The position numbers and the translations under genes are program-made. Shown here piece by piece: positions 1 through 7,357 of a DNA stretch of 21,493 nt (position 1 is its first letter; every line of letters begins with the position of its first letter). The notes under the pieces are model-generated. The model ran no database searches and was not told the DNA's origin. It saw only the letters and a list, made by a program, of their open reading frames with translations. Source of the stretch: CAADGU01 sp964581605 (lineage in GTDB: Bacteria; Chloroflexota; Anaerolineae; Promineifilales; Promineifilaceae); NCBI GenBank assembly GCA_964581605.1, contig CAZOPF010000093.1, positions 1 to 21,493 on the forward strand, given 5' to 3'.

Positions 1-183
1 TAACACGTGTGGTTTTTTGCGCTGTTATGGGCGGAGGGTTATTGTTTTGCCGACACACATCCTATTTATAAAACAAATCGGATGTCTGACGGCAACTCAT
101 AGGCGGTGGCCTGGCACGTGGCCTTGATGCGCCTGCATCTGGAAACGGATTCTAAACAGATTCTCTATAAGACGGCCGTCACA
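1..183. other. Upstream intergenic stretch, no gene seen
   Basis: No convincing coding region. Near the left edge is the palindrome ACACGTGT followed by a run of six T (about 4-18), which could be the tail of a terminator of a gene to the left. One copy of ACGGCCGT lies at 172-179. The ORF that opens in this stretch and runs into typA in another frame is Arg/His-rich and looks like a shadow. Confidence 0.5.
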
Positions 184-212
184 TTGCCAACTCCCCTCCC
201 ATCCGATAGAAT
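184..212 (+). promoter_or_regulatory. Probable sigma-70-type promoter of typA
   Basis: TTGCCA at 184-189 and TAGAAT at 207-212 are separated by exactly 17 bp. Transcription would start near 219, giving a leader of about 60 nt before typA. Read directly from sequence; activity is inferred. Confidence 0.5.
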
Positions 213-244
213 CCCCTCAGACTATTTAACTTACACAACCCACT

Positions 245-272
245 ACCCGGCCCGCCCAGGCCGGGTATTTTT
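245..272 (+). terminator. Terminator-like hairpin in the typA leader
   Basis: A perfect 8-bp stem ACCCGGCC/GGCCGGGT (245-252 and 259-266) with a 6-nt loop is followed by ATTTTT. It lies downstream of the putative typA promoter and ends 8 bp before the start codon, so it is either the terminator of an upstream transcript or an attenuator of typA. Confidence 0.55.
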
Positions 273-280
273 ATGGATTT

Positions 281-2122
281 ATGACTCAACAACTTCGCAA
301 CGACATTCGCAACATCGCCATCATCGCCCACGTGGATCATGGCAAAACCACCCTGGTGGACGGCATGTTGAAACAAACCAACGTCTTCCGCCAAAACCAG
401 ACCGTCAGCGAGCGCATCCTCGATTCCAACGACCTGGAGCGCGAGCGCGGCATCACCATTCTGGCCAAAAACACCAGCATCCTCTACGAAGGCATCACCA
501 TCAACCTGGTAGACACCCCCGGCCACGCCGACTTTGGCGGCGAGGTGGAGCGCATTGTGAACATGGTAGATGGTGTGCTGCTGCTGGTGGATGCGGTGGA
601 AGGCCCCATGCCCCAGACCCGCTTCGTGCTGCGCCAGGCCTTGCAGGCCGGCTGCAAGGTCATCGTCGTCGTCAACAAAATTGACCGCCCCGCCGCCCGC
701 CCCGACTACGCTGTCAACGCCACCTTCGACCTCTTTGTAGACCTGGGCGCGTCCGAAGAACAGGCCGACTTCCAGGTGATCTACACGCGGGCGCTGGAAG
801 GGCGGGCCGGTTTTGCCCCGGATGAATTGGCGGGGGATTTACGGCCGTTGTTCCACACCATCGTCAATTACCTGCCCCCCCCCCTGGTAGACCCCGATGG
901 GCCAACGCAACTGCTCGTCACCACCCTCGAATACAGCAGCTACGTGGGCAAAATTGCTATCGGCCGCCTCACCAGCGGTACCCTACGCGCCGGGCAGCCC
1001 ATTATGCACATCACCGCCGAAGGCGACATGAAACCGGGCAAAGTCGCCAAACTTTACACCTACCGCGACCTGAAGCGGCAGGAACAACATGAGGTCACGG
1101 CGGGGGACATTGTCGCCATTGCCGGTATTGCTGACGTGGGCATTGGCGACACCATTGCCGATATGAATGATCCACGGCCGTTGCCCCCCATCAAAGTCGA
1201 AGAACCCACCGTGCGCATGACCTTTAGCCTGAATGACAGCCCCTTTGCCGGGCGCGAAGGTAAATATGTCACCGGCCGCCAGATTCGGGAACGGTTGCAA
1301 AATGAACTGGAAAGCAATGTCGCCCTGCGCGTGCAAGAAACAGACAAAGCGGGCGAATTTGTCGTCTCCGGGCGCGGTGAATTGCATCTGGCGATCCTGA
1401 TCGAAACGATGCGCCGTGAAGGGTACGAATTTGCCGTCAGCCGCCCGGAAGTCATCTTCCATGAGACTGATGACGGCCTGACCGAACCCATTGAACACGT
1501 TTTCCTGGAAGTGCATCAAGATTACTGGGGCGCGGTGGCCGAAATGTTGGGGCGGCGGCGCGGCCGGGCCATCAACATGCAATATGGCGATGATGGCACC
1601 GTCTATGCCGAATATCTGGCGCCCACACGCGGCATGTTGGGGCTGCGCCAGCCCTTCCTCACCGCCACCCGTGGCACTGGCATCTACAACACCCTTTTCC
1701 ACGCCTACGAACCATTCCAGGGCGAAATCGAACACAACGAACTGGCCTCGATGGTCTCATTGGAAACCGGCAAAGTCAGCGCCTATGCCTTGCAGCACCT
1801 CACCTCACGCGGCATCTTTTTTGTAGACCCCACCGAGGAAGTGTATGCCGGGCAGGTGGTGGGCGAACATATCCGCGACGATGAACTGGTGGTCAACGTC
1901 TGCCGCACCAAGAATCTAACCGGCCATCGCGCCGTGCCTAAGGCGATTGTGGACGCGCTGCCCGCCGCCACCAAATTCTCGCTGGACGAAGCGATTGAAT
2001 ACCTGCACGAGGACGAACTGCTGGAAGTGACCCCCACCTCCCTACGCATCCGCAAAAAAGAGCTACGCCACGCCGAACGCCAAAAAGAAAGTAAACGGGC
2101 TAAATATACGGCCGTAGCCTGA
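281..2122 (+). CDS. typA: GTP-binding protein TypA/BipA, ribosome-associated GTPase
   Basis: A 613-residue translational GTPase of the TypA/BipA family, full length for the family. BipA binds the ribosome where EF-G does, helps 50S assembly and supports growth in the cold and under stress. Visible motifs: G1 AHVDHGKT at residues 16-23, the switch I RGITI near 56-60, G3 DTPGH at 78-82 and G4 NKID near 131-135. The usual SA of G5 reads YTRALEG here, a mild deviation. EF-G-like domains 2, III and V and the BipA C-terminal domain follow. The start at 281 fits the family N-terminus; an ATG at 273 opens only a three-codon frame (M-D-L-stop) whose stop overlaps the typA ATG. No good Shine-Dalgarno is visible. 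The gene is monocistronic and ends convergently with the minus-strand accessory patch. Confidence 0.97.
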   Translation: MTQQLRNDIRNIAIIAHVDHGKTTLVDGMLKQTNVFRQNQTVSERILDSNDLERERGITILAKNTSILYEGITINLVDTPGHADFGGEVERIVNMVDGVLLLVDAVEGPMPQTRFVLRQALQAGCKVIVVVNKIDRPAARPDYAVNATFDLFVDLGASEEQADFQVIYTRALEGRAGFAPDELAGDLRPLFHTIVNYLPPPLVDPDGPTQLLVTTLEYSSYVGKIAIGRLTSGTLRAGQPIMHITAEGDMKPGKVAKLYTYRDLKRQEQHEVTAGDIVAIAGIADVGIGDTIADMNDPRPLPPIKVEEPTVRMTFSLNDSPFAGREGKYVTGRQIRERLQNELESNVALRVQETDKAGEFVVSGRGELHLAILIETMRREGYEFAVSRPEVIFHETDDGLTEPIEHVFLEVHQDYWGAVAEMLGRRRGRAINMQYGDDGTVYAEYLAPTRGMLGLRQPFLTATRGTGIYNTLFHAYEPFQGEIEHNELASMVSLETGKVSAYALQHLTSRGIFFVDPTEEVYAGQVVGEHIRDDELVVNVCRTKNLTGHRAVPKAIVDALPAATKFSLDEAIEYLHEDELLEVTPTSLRIRKKELRHAERQKESKRAKYTAVA

Positions 2123-2123
2123 T

Positions 2124-2167
2124 CGGGTGGCAGGTGGCAGGTGGCAGGTTTCAAGTAACCTGCCACC
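2124..2167. repeat. Heptamer tandem repeat plus inverted copy (hairpin) after typA
   Basis: Three near-copies of GGTGGCA are followed by the reverse complement, giving an 11-bp perfect stem GGTGGCAGGTT (2140-2150)/AACCTGCCACC (2157-2167) with loop TCAAGT. There is no T-tract. It sits between the convergent typA and the Uma2 pseudogene and may block read-through both ways. It belongs to the family of word-repeat hairpins seen elsewhere in the window. Confidence 0.7.
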
Positions 2168-2171
2168 CTCC

Positions 2172-2823
2172 TCACTGAATCATCGCTGCCAGCACCTGGT
2201 TCTTGCGTCTGGCATCAAAAACGGCCGTAACGGGAATGGTGAATCCGGTTACGGCCGTGCTCGTCAAACTCCCTTCCTGAACCTTAAACAACAGCGCATA
2301 CCCCCCGTCGCGCAGCGCATATTGTTCCACCGTCTGCTTCTCCGGGTCAATAATCCAATACTCACCCACCCCATGTACCGCATAATCTTCAAACTTAACA
2401 CCCCGATCCACATGCTCTGTACTCAGGGACAACACCTCAGCCGCAAAATCCGGCGCAGGATACCTCACCTGATCAGGTTCCATTCCGTTGCTTTGGCCTT
2501 ACCGAAAAAACAAATATCGGGTAAATAATCATTGCGGGTCAGAGAAACCAGGACAGTTTCTGAACCTACAAACCCTAAATCATTCAGCTCTATAACAAAG
2601 TGGTTAAATTCATGGAAGCAACCGTATGGCGATTTCTGGCAGGGGTTTGCACAACAACTTCTCCATTGATAAATTCAGCTTTGATATCCTCGGTGAGCCA
2701 ATCGTAAAAGGACTCCCGCTTGTGATGCTCCTCGTCCAAAAAGCTTTGCAGCGCCCTGGCATACAAAGGGAGCTGCGGAGAGTTGAGCAACGGCTCTAAT
2801 GGCGTCAAAATCATCTCTGTCAT
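2172..2823 (-). pseudogene. Frameshifted Uma2 family (DUF820) endonuclease-like gene
   Basis: Three pieces in different frames together make one Uma2-type protein, a PD-(D/E)XK-like fold common in cyanobacteria and Chloroflexota. The N-terminal part starts at ATG 2823 (GAGG seven bases upstream) and contains AEFINGEVVVQTPARNRHT, the family's first conserved block; it stops near 2590. The middle part, about 2465-2620 in another frame, reads LGFVGSETVLVSLTRNDYLPDICFF and continues to KATEWN. The C-terminal part, 2172 to about 2483, begins around VRYPAPDFAAEVLS and contains the conserved DYAVHGVGEYWIIDPE. The second break is explained by loss of one base near 2470-2475; the first looks like a small deletion near 2600-2610. 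Catalytic segments are split, so the gene is almost certainly dead unless these are sequencing errors. Confidence 0.8.
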
Positions 2824-2925
2824 CTTACAACCTCATACTCATATTGTATCACAGGGCAATCCCAATCATATCGGCTAAAGCTCCAACTCCTTCTATCCTC
2901 TACGGCCGTACCCCAAACCAATCTG

Positions 2926-3276
2926 CTATAAGGGCAGATATTGGACTTGATTTTCCAATTCTTTATCTGATGACAATCTGGCGATGAGTAAAATATCTTT
3001 TATGGCCTGGCCTATGGCCAGCGATTGTGGCACTTCCACTACATCGGCAACATGATGCCCTATTCGCATTCGCTCATAAGCATGGTTTGTCATTGTGCTG
3101 ACATCATGCGTCAACAAGACCCTCCCCTCATTTTCCGCCCAGGCAAGCAATCTGTCATCGCCTTGCCCCATCAACCCCACATCCTGAACCCGAACAATGT
3201 CCAGGTCAGGTTCACGCCGTAGCAAACCACGAATGATATGCCCGTTAAAATCCTCGTCAGCTAAAAAGCGAATCAT
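2926..3276 (-). CDS. DUF5615 family PIN-like protein, probable toxin
   Basis: A 116-residue protein with the DUF5615 (PIN-like) pattern: LADED at residues 5-9, a GDDRLLAWAENE segment at 39-50 and RVLLTHDVS at 52-60. Acidic residues D7, D9, D40/D41 and D58 would form the PIN-like metal site expected of an RNase. The start ATG overlaps the stop of the upstream DUF433 gene by four bases (ATGA), so the two are translationally coupled. In other bacteria DUF433 and DUF5615 genes occur as such pairs and are regarded as toxin-antitoxin-like; that function here is inference from family and context. The protein ends normally and shows no frameshift. Confidence 0.85.
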   Translation of the reverse strand: MIRFLADEDFNGHIIRGLLRREPDLDIVRVQDVGLMGQGDDRLLAWAENEGRVLLTHDVSTMTNHAYERMRIGHHVADVVEVPQSLAIGQAIKDILLIARLSSDKELENQVQYLPL

Positions 3277-3599
3277 TGTTGGCTACGGGCTAACAATCTC
3301 TCTCTAAATTCTCGATAGTCCGGTCGGGACTCGATTTCCTGGCGTATTTTGGTAGCGTTAGCTTCACGCTGGCGAATATAGGCGTCAACTTCCAGGCGAT
3401 TATTCAAGTAATAGGTGATGACAGCATACACATCCGCCAGTTGCAGTGAGGGATATTGGCTGACAATGTCTTCGGCCGTGTAGCCCTGGTTGAACGCATA
3501 GACAACCGTTTCCAGCCGGACTCGCGTATTTCCAACCCGAATTACACTATCTTGATCAGTATGCAATGGAACAACAGGAGCTTCAAAAACCAGCATCAT
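3273..3599 (-). CDS. DUF433 family protein, probable antitoxin of the adjacent PIN-like gene
   Basis: A 108-residue protein. The central part (residues about 35-80) shows the DUF433 pattern: RVRLETVVYAFNQGYTAEDI, then QYPSLQLADVYAVITYYL, a small HTH-like domain, and a charged helical tail that ends RERLLARSQQ. The frame stays open upstream to 3647, but I place the start at 3599 because AGAGG lies seven bases before that ATG and because the extra upstream codons are a leftover of a Uma2 3' end. Its stop overlaps the start of the PIN-like gene by 4 bp. By analogy with similar pairs it would bind and neutralise the partner and perhaps repress the promoter; nothing in the sequence proves this. 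Confidence 0.82.
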   Translation of the reverse strand: MMLVFEAPVVPLHTDQDSVIRVGNTRVRLETVVYAFNQGYTAEDIVSQYPSLQLADVYAVITYYLNNRLEVDAYIRQREANATKIRQEIESRPDYREFRERLLARSQQ

Positions 3600-3635
3600 A
3601 TCTTTACCTCTTGTCAGGAGTATCTCAAACCAGAT

Positions 3636-3690
3636 CATCTGTGCCAATACCTGGTTCTTGCGTCTGGCGTCGAAACCATCTCACTCATCA
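3636..3690 (-). pseudogene. Remnant of a second Uma2 gene 3' end
   Basis: Reading the minus strand gives FDARRKNQVLAQMI, nearly the same as the C-terminus of the pseudogene at 2172 (FDARRKNQVLAAMI). The two sites share an identical 20-bp block, ACCTGGTTCTTGCGTCTGGC, at 2194-2213 and 3649-3668, within about 40 bp of overall similarity. The remnant is in frame with the extended DUF433 ORF, which explains that ORF's apparent N-terminal extension. It is probably a recombination or duplication scar bracketing the toxin-antitoxin-like pair. Confidence 0.6.
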
Positions 3691-3707
3691 TGCCACCTCA
3701 TGCCCAC

Positions 3708-3734
3708 ATTATATATTAACAGCCCACATACCAA
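3708..3734 (-). promoter_or_regulatory. Possible promoter of the DUF433/PIN-like pair
   Basis: On the minus strand a perfect TATAAT (3713-3708) has TTGGTA 15 bp upstream (3734-3729). The spacing is shorter than usual, so support is mainly the -10 box. It overlaps the 3' end of the M23 peptidase gene. Confidence 0.3.
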
Positions 3735-4759
3735 CAGGGATCATCCCGGTTGCCATTGATGCGGATTTCAAAGTGGAGATGGGGGCCGGAGGAGTTGCCG
3801 GTGTTGCCAGATGAGCCGATAACCTGGCCTTTGGTCACAATCTGCCCCGGCACGACGTTGAAGCCGTTGAGGTGGCCGTAGAAAGTTTCATACCCATTGC
3901 CGTGATTGATGACAATGAGATTGCCATAGCCGTAGATGTTCCAGCCAGCGTAGGTGACGGTGCCGGTGTCGGCCGCAAACACGGCCGTACCCTCTGCCAA
4001 CCCAATGTCCACCCCTGGATGCCCGTACCAAAAGTATTGGGTGAAGTTCCGCGAATTGACCGGGAAGATGAATGACCCTGTGCCTACCACTAACGGCTGG
4101 ACCCCACTGCCCGGCCCCCTGACTGATTCAAGGGTGGGCGGCGTCCAGACAAACACCTCGCGCACTGCACCCGGCACCATGATTTTGGTCTCCGGGTAGA
4201 GCCGGTAAGGGAATTCCAGATTGTTGGGGGTGTAAGCGATGATCTCCTCCACCGGAATGCCATAAAGCTCGGCCAGACCTTCGAGGGTATCTCCTGGTTG
4301 AACATCGTGCAGCACGCCATCAATGGGCAGGATAATCAGTTCGACGCCGGTTTGCAGCAGGCTGGACTCCTGGCTGAGTTGGGGGTTGCCACCGAGAATG
4401 GTTTCGGTCTGAATACCAAACCGTTCGGCAATGCCAACCGGGGTATCACCGCGTTCGACAACGTAGGTTTCATAGTTGTGTTCAGGTAGTTTGCCCTGGT
4501 ATGTGTGGGGGTAGGGAGCGGGGGCCAGGCTGTTATCGGTCAGGATGGGCACATCGTTTGTGGTAGTTGTGGTCGGAGTATCGGCTACGGCCGTGCTATG
4601 AGCAACAGGCATGGGGGTGGTGAGGGGGGGTACGGCCGTGCCTACTGCGCCGCCCCCCGTCCCCCGCACCGTCCGCCACCCAGCAAACAGCGCCAGCCCC
4701 GCGCAGAGTAGTAAAACATAAGCAGCCGCACGTTTCAAAGCAGTAGAAGAATAATCCAT
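3716..4759 (-). CDS. Membrane-anchored LysM/M23 peptidase (tandem copy 1)
   Basis: A 347-residue cell-wall endopeptidase of the M23 (LytM/NlpD-like) type. An N-terminal membrane segment or uncleaved signal (about residues 10-28, AAAYVLLLCAGLALFAG) is followed by a Pro/Thr-rich linker, two LysM domains (first around YVVERGDTPVGIAERFGI, second around VQPGDTLEGLAELYGI) and an M23 domain with the zinc ligands in HPGVD and HLHFE. M23 enzymes cut peptide cross-bridges or stem peptides of peptidoglycan, and LysM binds the glycan. The start at 4759 is chosen because GGGGAG precedes that ATG by seven bases; an upstream ATG adds nine residues without a ribosome site. It ends in CWYVGC, with two cysteines its neighbour lacks. 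It lies 30 bp downstream of a paralogue and is probably co-transcribed. Confidence 0.92.
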   Translation of the reverse strand: MDYSSTALKRAAAYVLLLCAGLALFAGWRTVRGTGGGAVGTAVPPLTTPMPVAHSTAVADTPTTTTTNDVPILTDNSLAPAPYPHTYQGKLPEHNYETYVVERGDTPVGIAERFGIQTETILGGNPQLSQESSLLQTGVELIILPIDGVLHDVQPGDTLEGLAELYGIPVEEIIAYTPNNLEFPYRLYPETKIMVPGAVREVFVWTPPTLESVRGPGSGVQPLVVGTGSFIFPVNSRNFTQYFWYGHPGVDIGLAEGTAVFAADTGTVTYAGWNIYGYGNLIVINHGNGYETFYGHLNGFNVVPGQIVTKGQVIGSSGNTGNSSGPHLHFEIRINGNRDDPCWYVGC

Positions 4760-4789
4760 AGAGATGCTCCCCGCGGCACGCATCACCGC

Positions 4790-5869
4790 TCACGAACACG
4801 ACCGCACCGGCCCTGCCAGCCGGTTCAATGGGTTCTGGCCGTAATCGTTGCTGCGGATTTCAAAGTGGAGGTGTGGCCCGGAAGAACGGCCGGTATTGCC
4901 GGTGGAACCGATAAAATCCCCCTGGTAGACAATCTGGCCGGGATAGACATTGATGCCGCTGAGGTGCGCATAGAAAGTTTCGTAGCCATTGCCGTGATTG
5001 ATGACAATCAGGTTGCCGTAATCGTAATAAATCCCGGCGGCATAGGCGGCATAGGTGACGGTACCGGTGTCGGCGGCATAGACGGGTGAACCTTCAGCCA
5101 TGGAGACATCAATGCCGGGGTGGAAGCCGGAGTAGTAGTTGGTGAGGCAACGGCCGTCAACCGGCCAGATGTATGTGCCTGTGCCCACCACCGCCCACTG
5201 CTGTTCCCCGCCGCTGCCACCTACGGATTTGGGTGCTCTAAAAGTAAACTGCCCCAGCGAAGCGCCAGGAATGACCAGTTGTGAATCTGGTATGAGCCGT
5301 AAAAATGGCGGTTCCAGATTGTTGGTGGGGAATCCGATAATATCGGCCACCGGTATGCCATAAAGTTCGGCTATCGAGTCCAGCGTTTCACCCGGCCTGA
5401 CGGTATGCAACACCCCATCAACCGGCAAAATGACCAACTCCGCCCCGGTTTGCAGCAGGTTGGATTCACGGCTGATCTGTGGGTTGCCGCCGATGATGGT
5501 ATCGGCGGAGATGCCATATTCCAGAGCAATCGAGTTGGGCGTGTCAAAGTCGGTGACGACGTGAATTTTGAAGTTGTGGGTGGGCATTTTGGCCTGGTAG
5601 GTGTGGGGGTTGGGGATGGGAGCCAGGCTGTTGTCATGGAAGACGGGCACGGGGGCAACCGGCAGGGTGTTGTGGGGAGTGGGCACGGCCGTAGCCACTA
5701 CATCATTGGCCACGGGGGTGGGGGTGACGGCCGTGACCACACCCTCTTCTCTGGCCGCTACCAGACTGTCCAGCCCCACGATTTGCCATAGAACAATCAA
5801 CAACAAAATCCCGGCGGCCACTACCAGATACCCGCTCAATCGCTGCCAGCTATCCTTTCTCTTCTCCAT
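4790..5869 (-). CDS. Membrane-anchored LysM/M23 peptidase (tandem copy 2)
   Basis: A 359-residue paralogue of the next gene with the same order: cytoplasmic basic N-terminus, one membrane segment (residues about 12-33), low-complexity Val/Pro/Thr linker, a conserved block DNSLAPIPNPHTYQAKMP, LysM 1 (DTPNSIALEYGI), LysM 2 (VRPGETLDSIAELYGI), then M23 with HPGID and HLHFE carrying the predicted zinc ligands. Both copies therefore look catalytically intact and outward-facing. GAGG eight bases before ATG 5869 supports this start. A candidate promoter lies at 5897-5924, just behind the terminators of rho. The tandem pair arose by duplication; the linkers and C-termini have diverged most. Confidence 0.92.
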   Translation of the reverse strand: MEKRKDSWQRLSGYLVVAAGILLLIVLWQIVGLDSLVAAREEGVVTAVTPTPVANDVVATAVPTPHNTLPVAPVPVFHDNSLAPIPNPHTYQAKMPTHNFKIHVVTDFDTPNSIALEYGISADTIIGGNPQISRESNLLQTGAELVILPVDGVLHTVRPGETLDSIAELYGIPVADIIGFPTNNLEPPFLRLIPDSQLVIPGASLGQFTFRAPKSVGGSGGEQQWAVVGTGTYIWPVDGRCLTNYYSGFHPGIDVSMAEGSPVYAADTGTVTYAAYAAGIYYDYGNLIVINHGNGYETFYAHLSGINVYPGQIVYQGDFIGSTGNTGRSSGPHLHFEIRSNDYGQNPLNRLAGPVRSCS

Positions 5870-5896
5870 ATGCCAACCTCTATCCAGGCGGCCAAA

Positions 5897-5924
5897 ATGC
5901 TACCACACCGCCCCCAAACAACAA
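5897..5924 (-). promoter_or_regulatory. Possible promoter of the M23 peptidase pair
   Basis: Minus strand: TTGTTG (5924-5919), 16-bp spacer, TAGCAT (5902-5897). The -35 overlaps the T-rich tail of the second rho terminator, so a terminator and promoter are packed together. Confidence 0.35.
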
Positions 5925-5948
5925 AAACGGGCCGACAATGCGGCCCGT
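5921..5948 (-). terminator. Intrinsic terminator 2 downstream of rho
   Basis: A perfect 8-bp stem ACGGGCCG/CGGCCCGT (5927-5934 and 5941-5948) with a 6-nt loop. On the minus strand it is followed by TTTTTGTTGTTT. It lies directly behind terminator 1. Confidence 0.75.
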
Positions 5949-5969
5949 ATTCTAAACCTTTGCTCAGAC

Positions 5970-6000
5970 AAAACGGGACTTTCGCCAAAAGCCCCGTTTT
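5970..6000 (-). terminator. Intrinsic terminator 1 downstream of rho
   Basis: Arms AAAACGGGACTTT (5970-5982) and AAAGCCCCGTTTT (5988-6000) form a 13-bp stem with one wobble pair and a 5-nt loop, 7 bp beyond the rho stop. The T-rich end exists on both strands, so it may also act on plus-strand transcripts. Confidence 0.8.
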
Positions 6001-6007
6001 TCGTTCA

Positions 6008-7315
6008 TTACATCATATCCCGCGTCAACGTCTCCAGGAATTCGTAATTCGTCCGGGTATTGCGCATTTGCTGTAACACGGCCGAAGTCGCGCTGCTGAT
6101 GTCGTACCCCGGTGTATCCATCAAATGGCCCAACATGCGCCGCATGGTATACACCCGCTGTAACTCATCACCAGACAGCAGCAAATCTTCGCGGCGAGTG
6201 CTGGAACGCTCAATATCGAAGGCCGGGAAGATGCGCCGTTCTTGCAAACGACGGCTGAGGAGCAACTCCATGTTACCCGTCCCCTTAAACTCTTCGTAAA
6301 TCACGTCATCCATACGGCTACCAGTGTCCACCAGACAGGTAGCGATGATGGTCAGGCTGCCACCTTCTTCCAGATTACGCGCCGTACCGAAGAAGCGTTT
6401 GGGTGGGTACAGTGCGGTGGGGTCCAGGCCGCCGGAAAGGGTACGGCCGCTGGGCTGCACCGTCAGGTTATACGCCCGCGCCAACCGGGTAATGGAGTCC
6501 AACAGCAGCACCACATCCCGGTCACTTTCTACCAGTCGTTTGGCTCGTTCCAGGGCCATTTCGGCCACTTTGCAATGTTGTTTCACTGGCTCGTCAAAGG
6601 TAGAACTAATCACCTCGCCGTCAATAGAACGATCCATATCGGTTACTTCTTCCGGCCGTTCACCGATCAACACCACCATCAGATGCACTTCGGGATAGTT
6701 CTCGGAAACACCATTGGCAATTTCTTTCAAGACAGTCGTTTTACCGGCTTTGGGCGGCGATACAATCAATCCGCGCTGGCCACGCCCAATGGGCGCTACC
6801 AGATCCATCAAACGGGTAGAGAGGATATTGGGTTTTGTTTCTAGCTTTAATTTTTGGTCGGGGAAAATGGGGGTTTGGTCTTCGTAGCGCGGCCGTTTCT
6901 TGGCCAGTTCCGGGCTGCCACCGTTGACGGCTTCAACGCGCAGCAAACTATAGTATTTCTCATTTTCTTTGGGTACGCGCACCTGACCCAAGACCATATC
7001 ACCGTTGCGCAATGCCAGGCGGCGAATCTGGGAGTTGGATACATAAATGTCGTCTGCTCCCGGCAGGTAATTTTTGCCACGTAAAAACCCCATGGTCTGT
7101 TTATCATCTTCGATGATTTCCAGTACACCGCCGCGAAAATCAAAGCCCTGGGATGCTGATTTGGCTTTGAGGATCTCGTAGATGAGACCCTGCTTTTTCA
7201 TAGTGCTGAAGCCAGATATGCCTGCATCTTTGGCAATCTCACGCAACTCGCCTATTTTTTTAGTTTCTAGTTCTCCAATTCCAATATCCAGTTGGCCGCC
7301 TTCTTCGAGAGACAT
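6008..7315 (-). CDS. rho: Transcription termination factor Rho
   Basis: A 435-residue hexameric RNA helicase that ends transcription of untranslated RNA. The Rho N-terminal helical domain spans residues about 13-50 (LETKKIGELREIAKDAGI), the cold-shock-like RNA-binding domain about 58-130, and the RecA-like motor the rest: Walker A SPPKAGKTT at 186-194, Walker B VVLLLDS at 268-274, Q-loop RTLSGGLDP at 291-299 and R-loop EEFKGTGNME at 341-350. All catalytic elements are present and there is no large insertion. I chose ATG 7315; AAGGAG lies 12 bases upstream, somewhat far. A TTG at 7357 would add 14 residues with no better ribosome site. The gene is monocistronic and closed by two intrinsic terminators. 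Confidence 0.97.
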   Translation of the reverse strand: MSLEEGGQLDIGIGELETKKIGELREIAKDAGISGFSTMKKQGLIYEILKAKSASQGFDFRGGVLEIIEDDKQTMGFLRGKNYLPGADDIYVSNSQIRRLALRNGDMVLGQVRVPKENEKYYSLLRVEAVNGGSPELAKKRPRYEDQTPIFPDQKLKLETKPNILSTRLMDLVAPIGRGQRGLIVSPPKAGKTTVLKEIANGVSENYPEVHLMVVLIGERPEEVTDMDRSIDGEVISSTFDEPVKQHCKVAEMALERAKRLVESDRDVVLLLDSITRLARAYNLTVQPSGRTLSGGLDPTALYPPKRFFGTARNLEEGGSLTIIATCLVDTGSRMDDVIYEEFKGTGNMELLLSRRLQERRIFPAFDIERSSTRREDLLLSGDELQRVYTMRRMLGHLMDTPGYDISSATSAVLQQMRNTRTNYEFLETLTRDMM

Positions 7316-7357
7316 CTTCTCTTTTATCTCCTTAAAATTGAGGTTTATCCTGAGCAA

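Noticed and set aside
106..684. 192-residue plus-strand ORF starting before typA
   Set aside because: Most of it overlaps typA in another frame and it is Arg/His-rich without any motif.
983..1735. 250-residue ORF on the minus strand opposite typA
   Set aside because: It lies wholly inside the certain typA gene, shows no family motif and has no ribosome site; it is a shadow of GC-rich codons.
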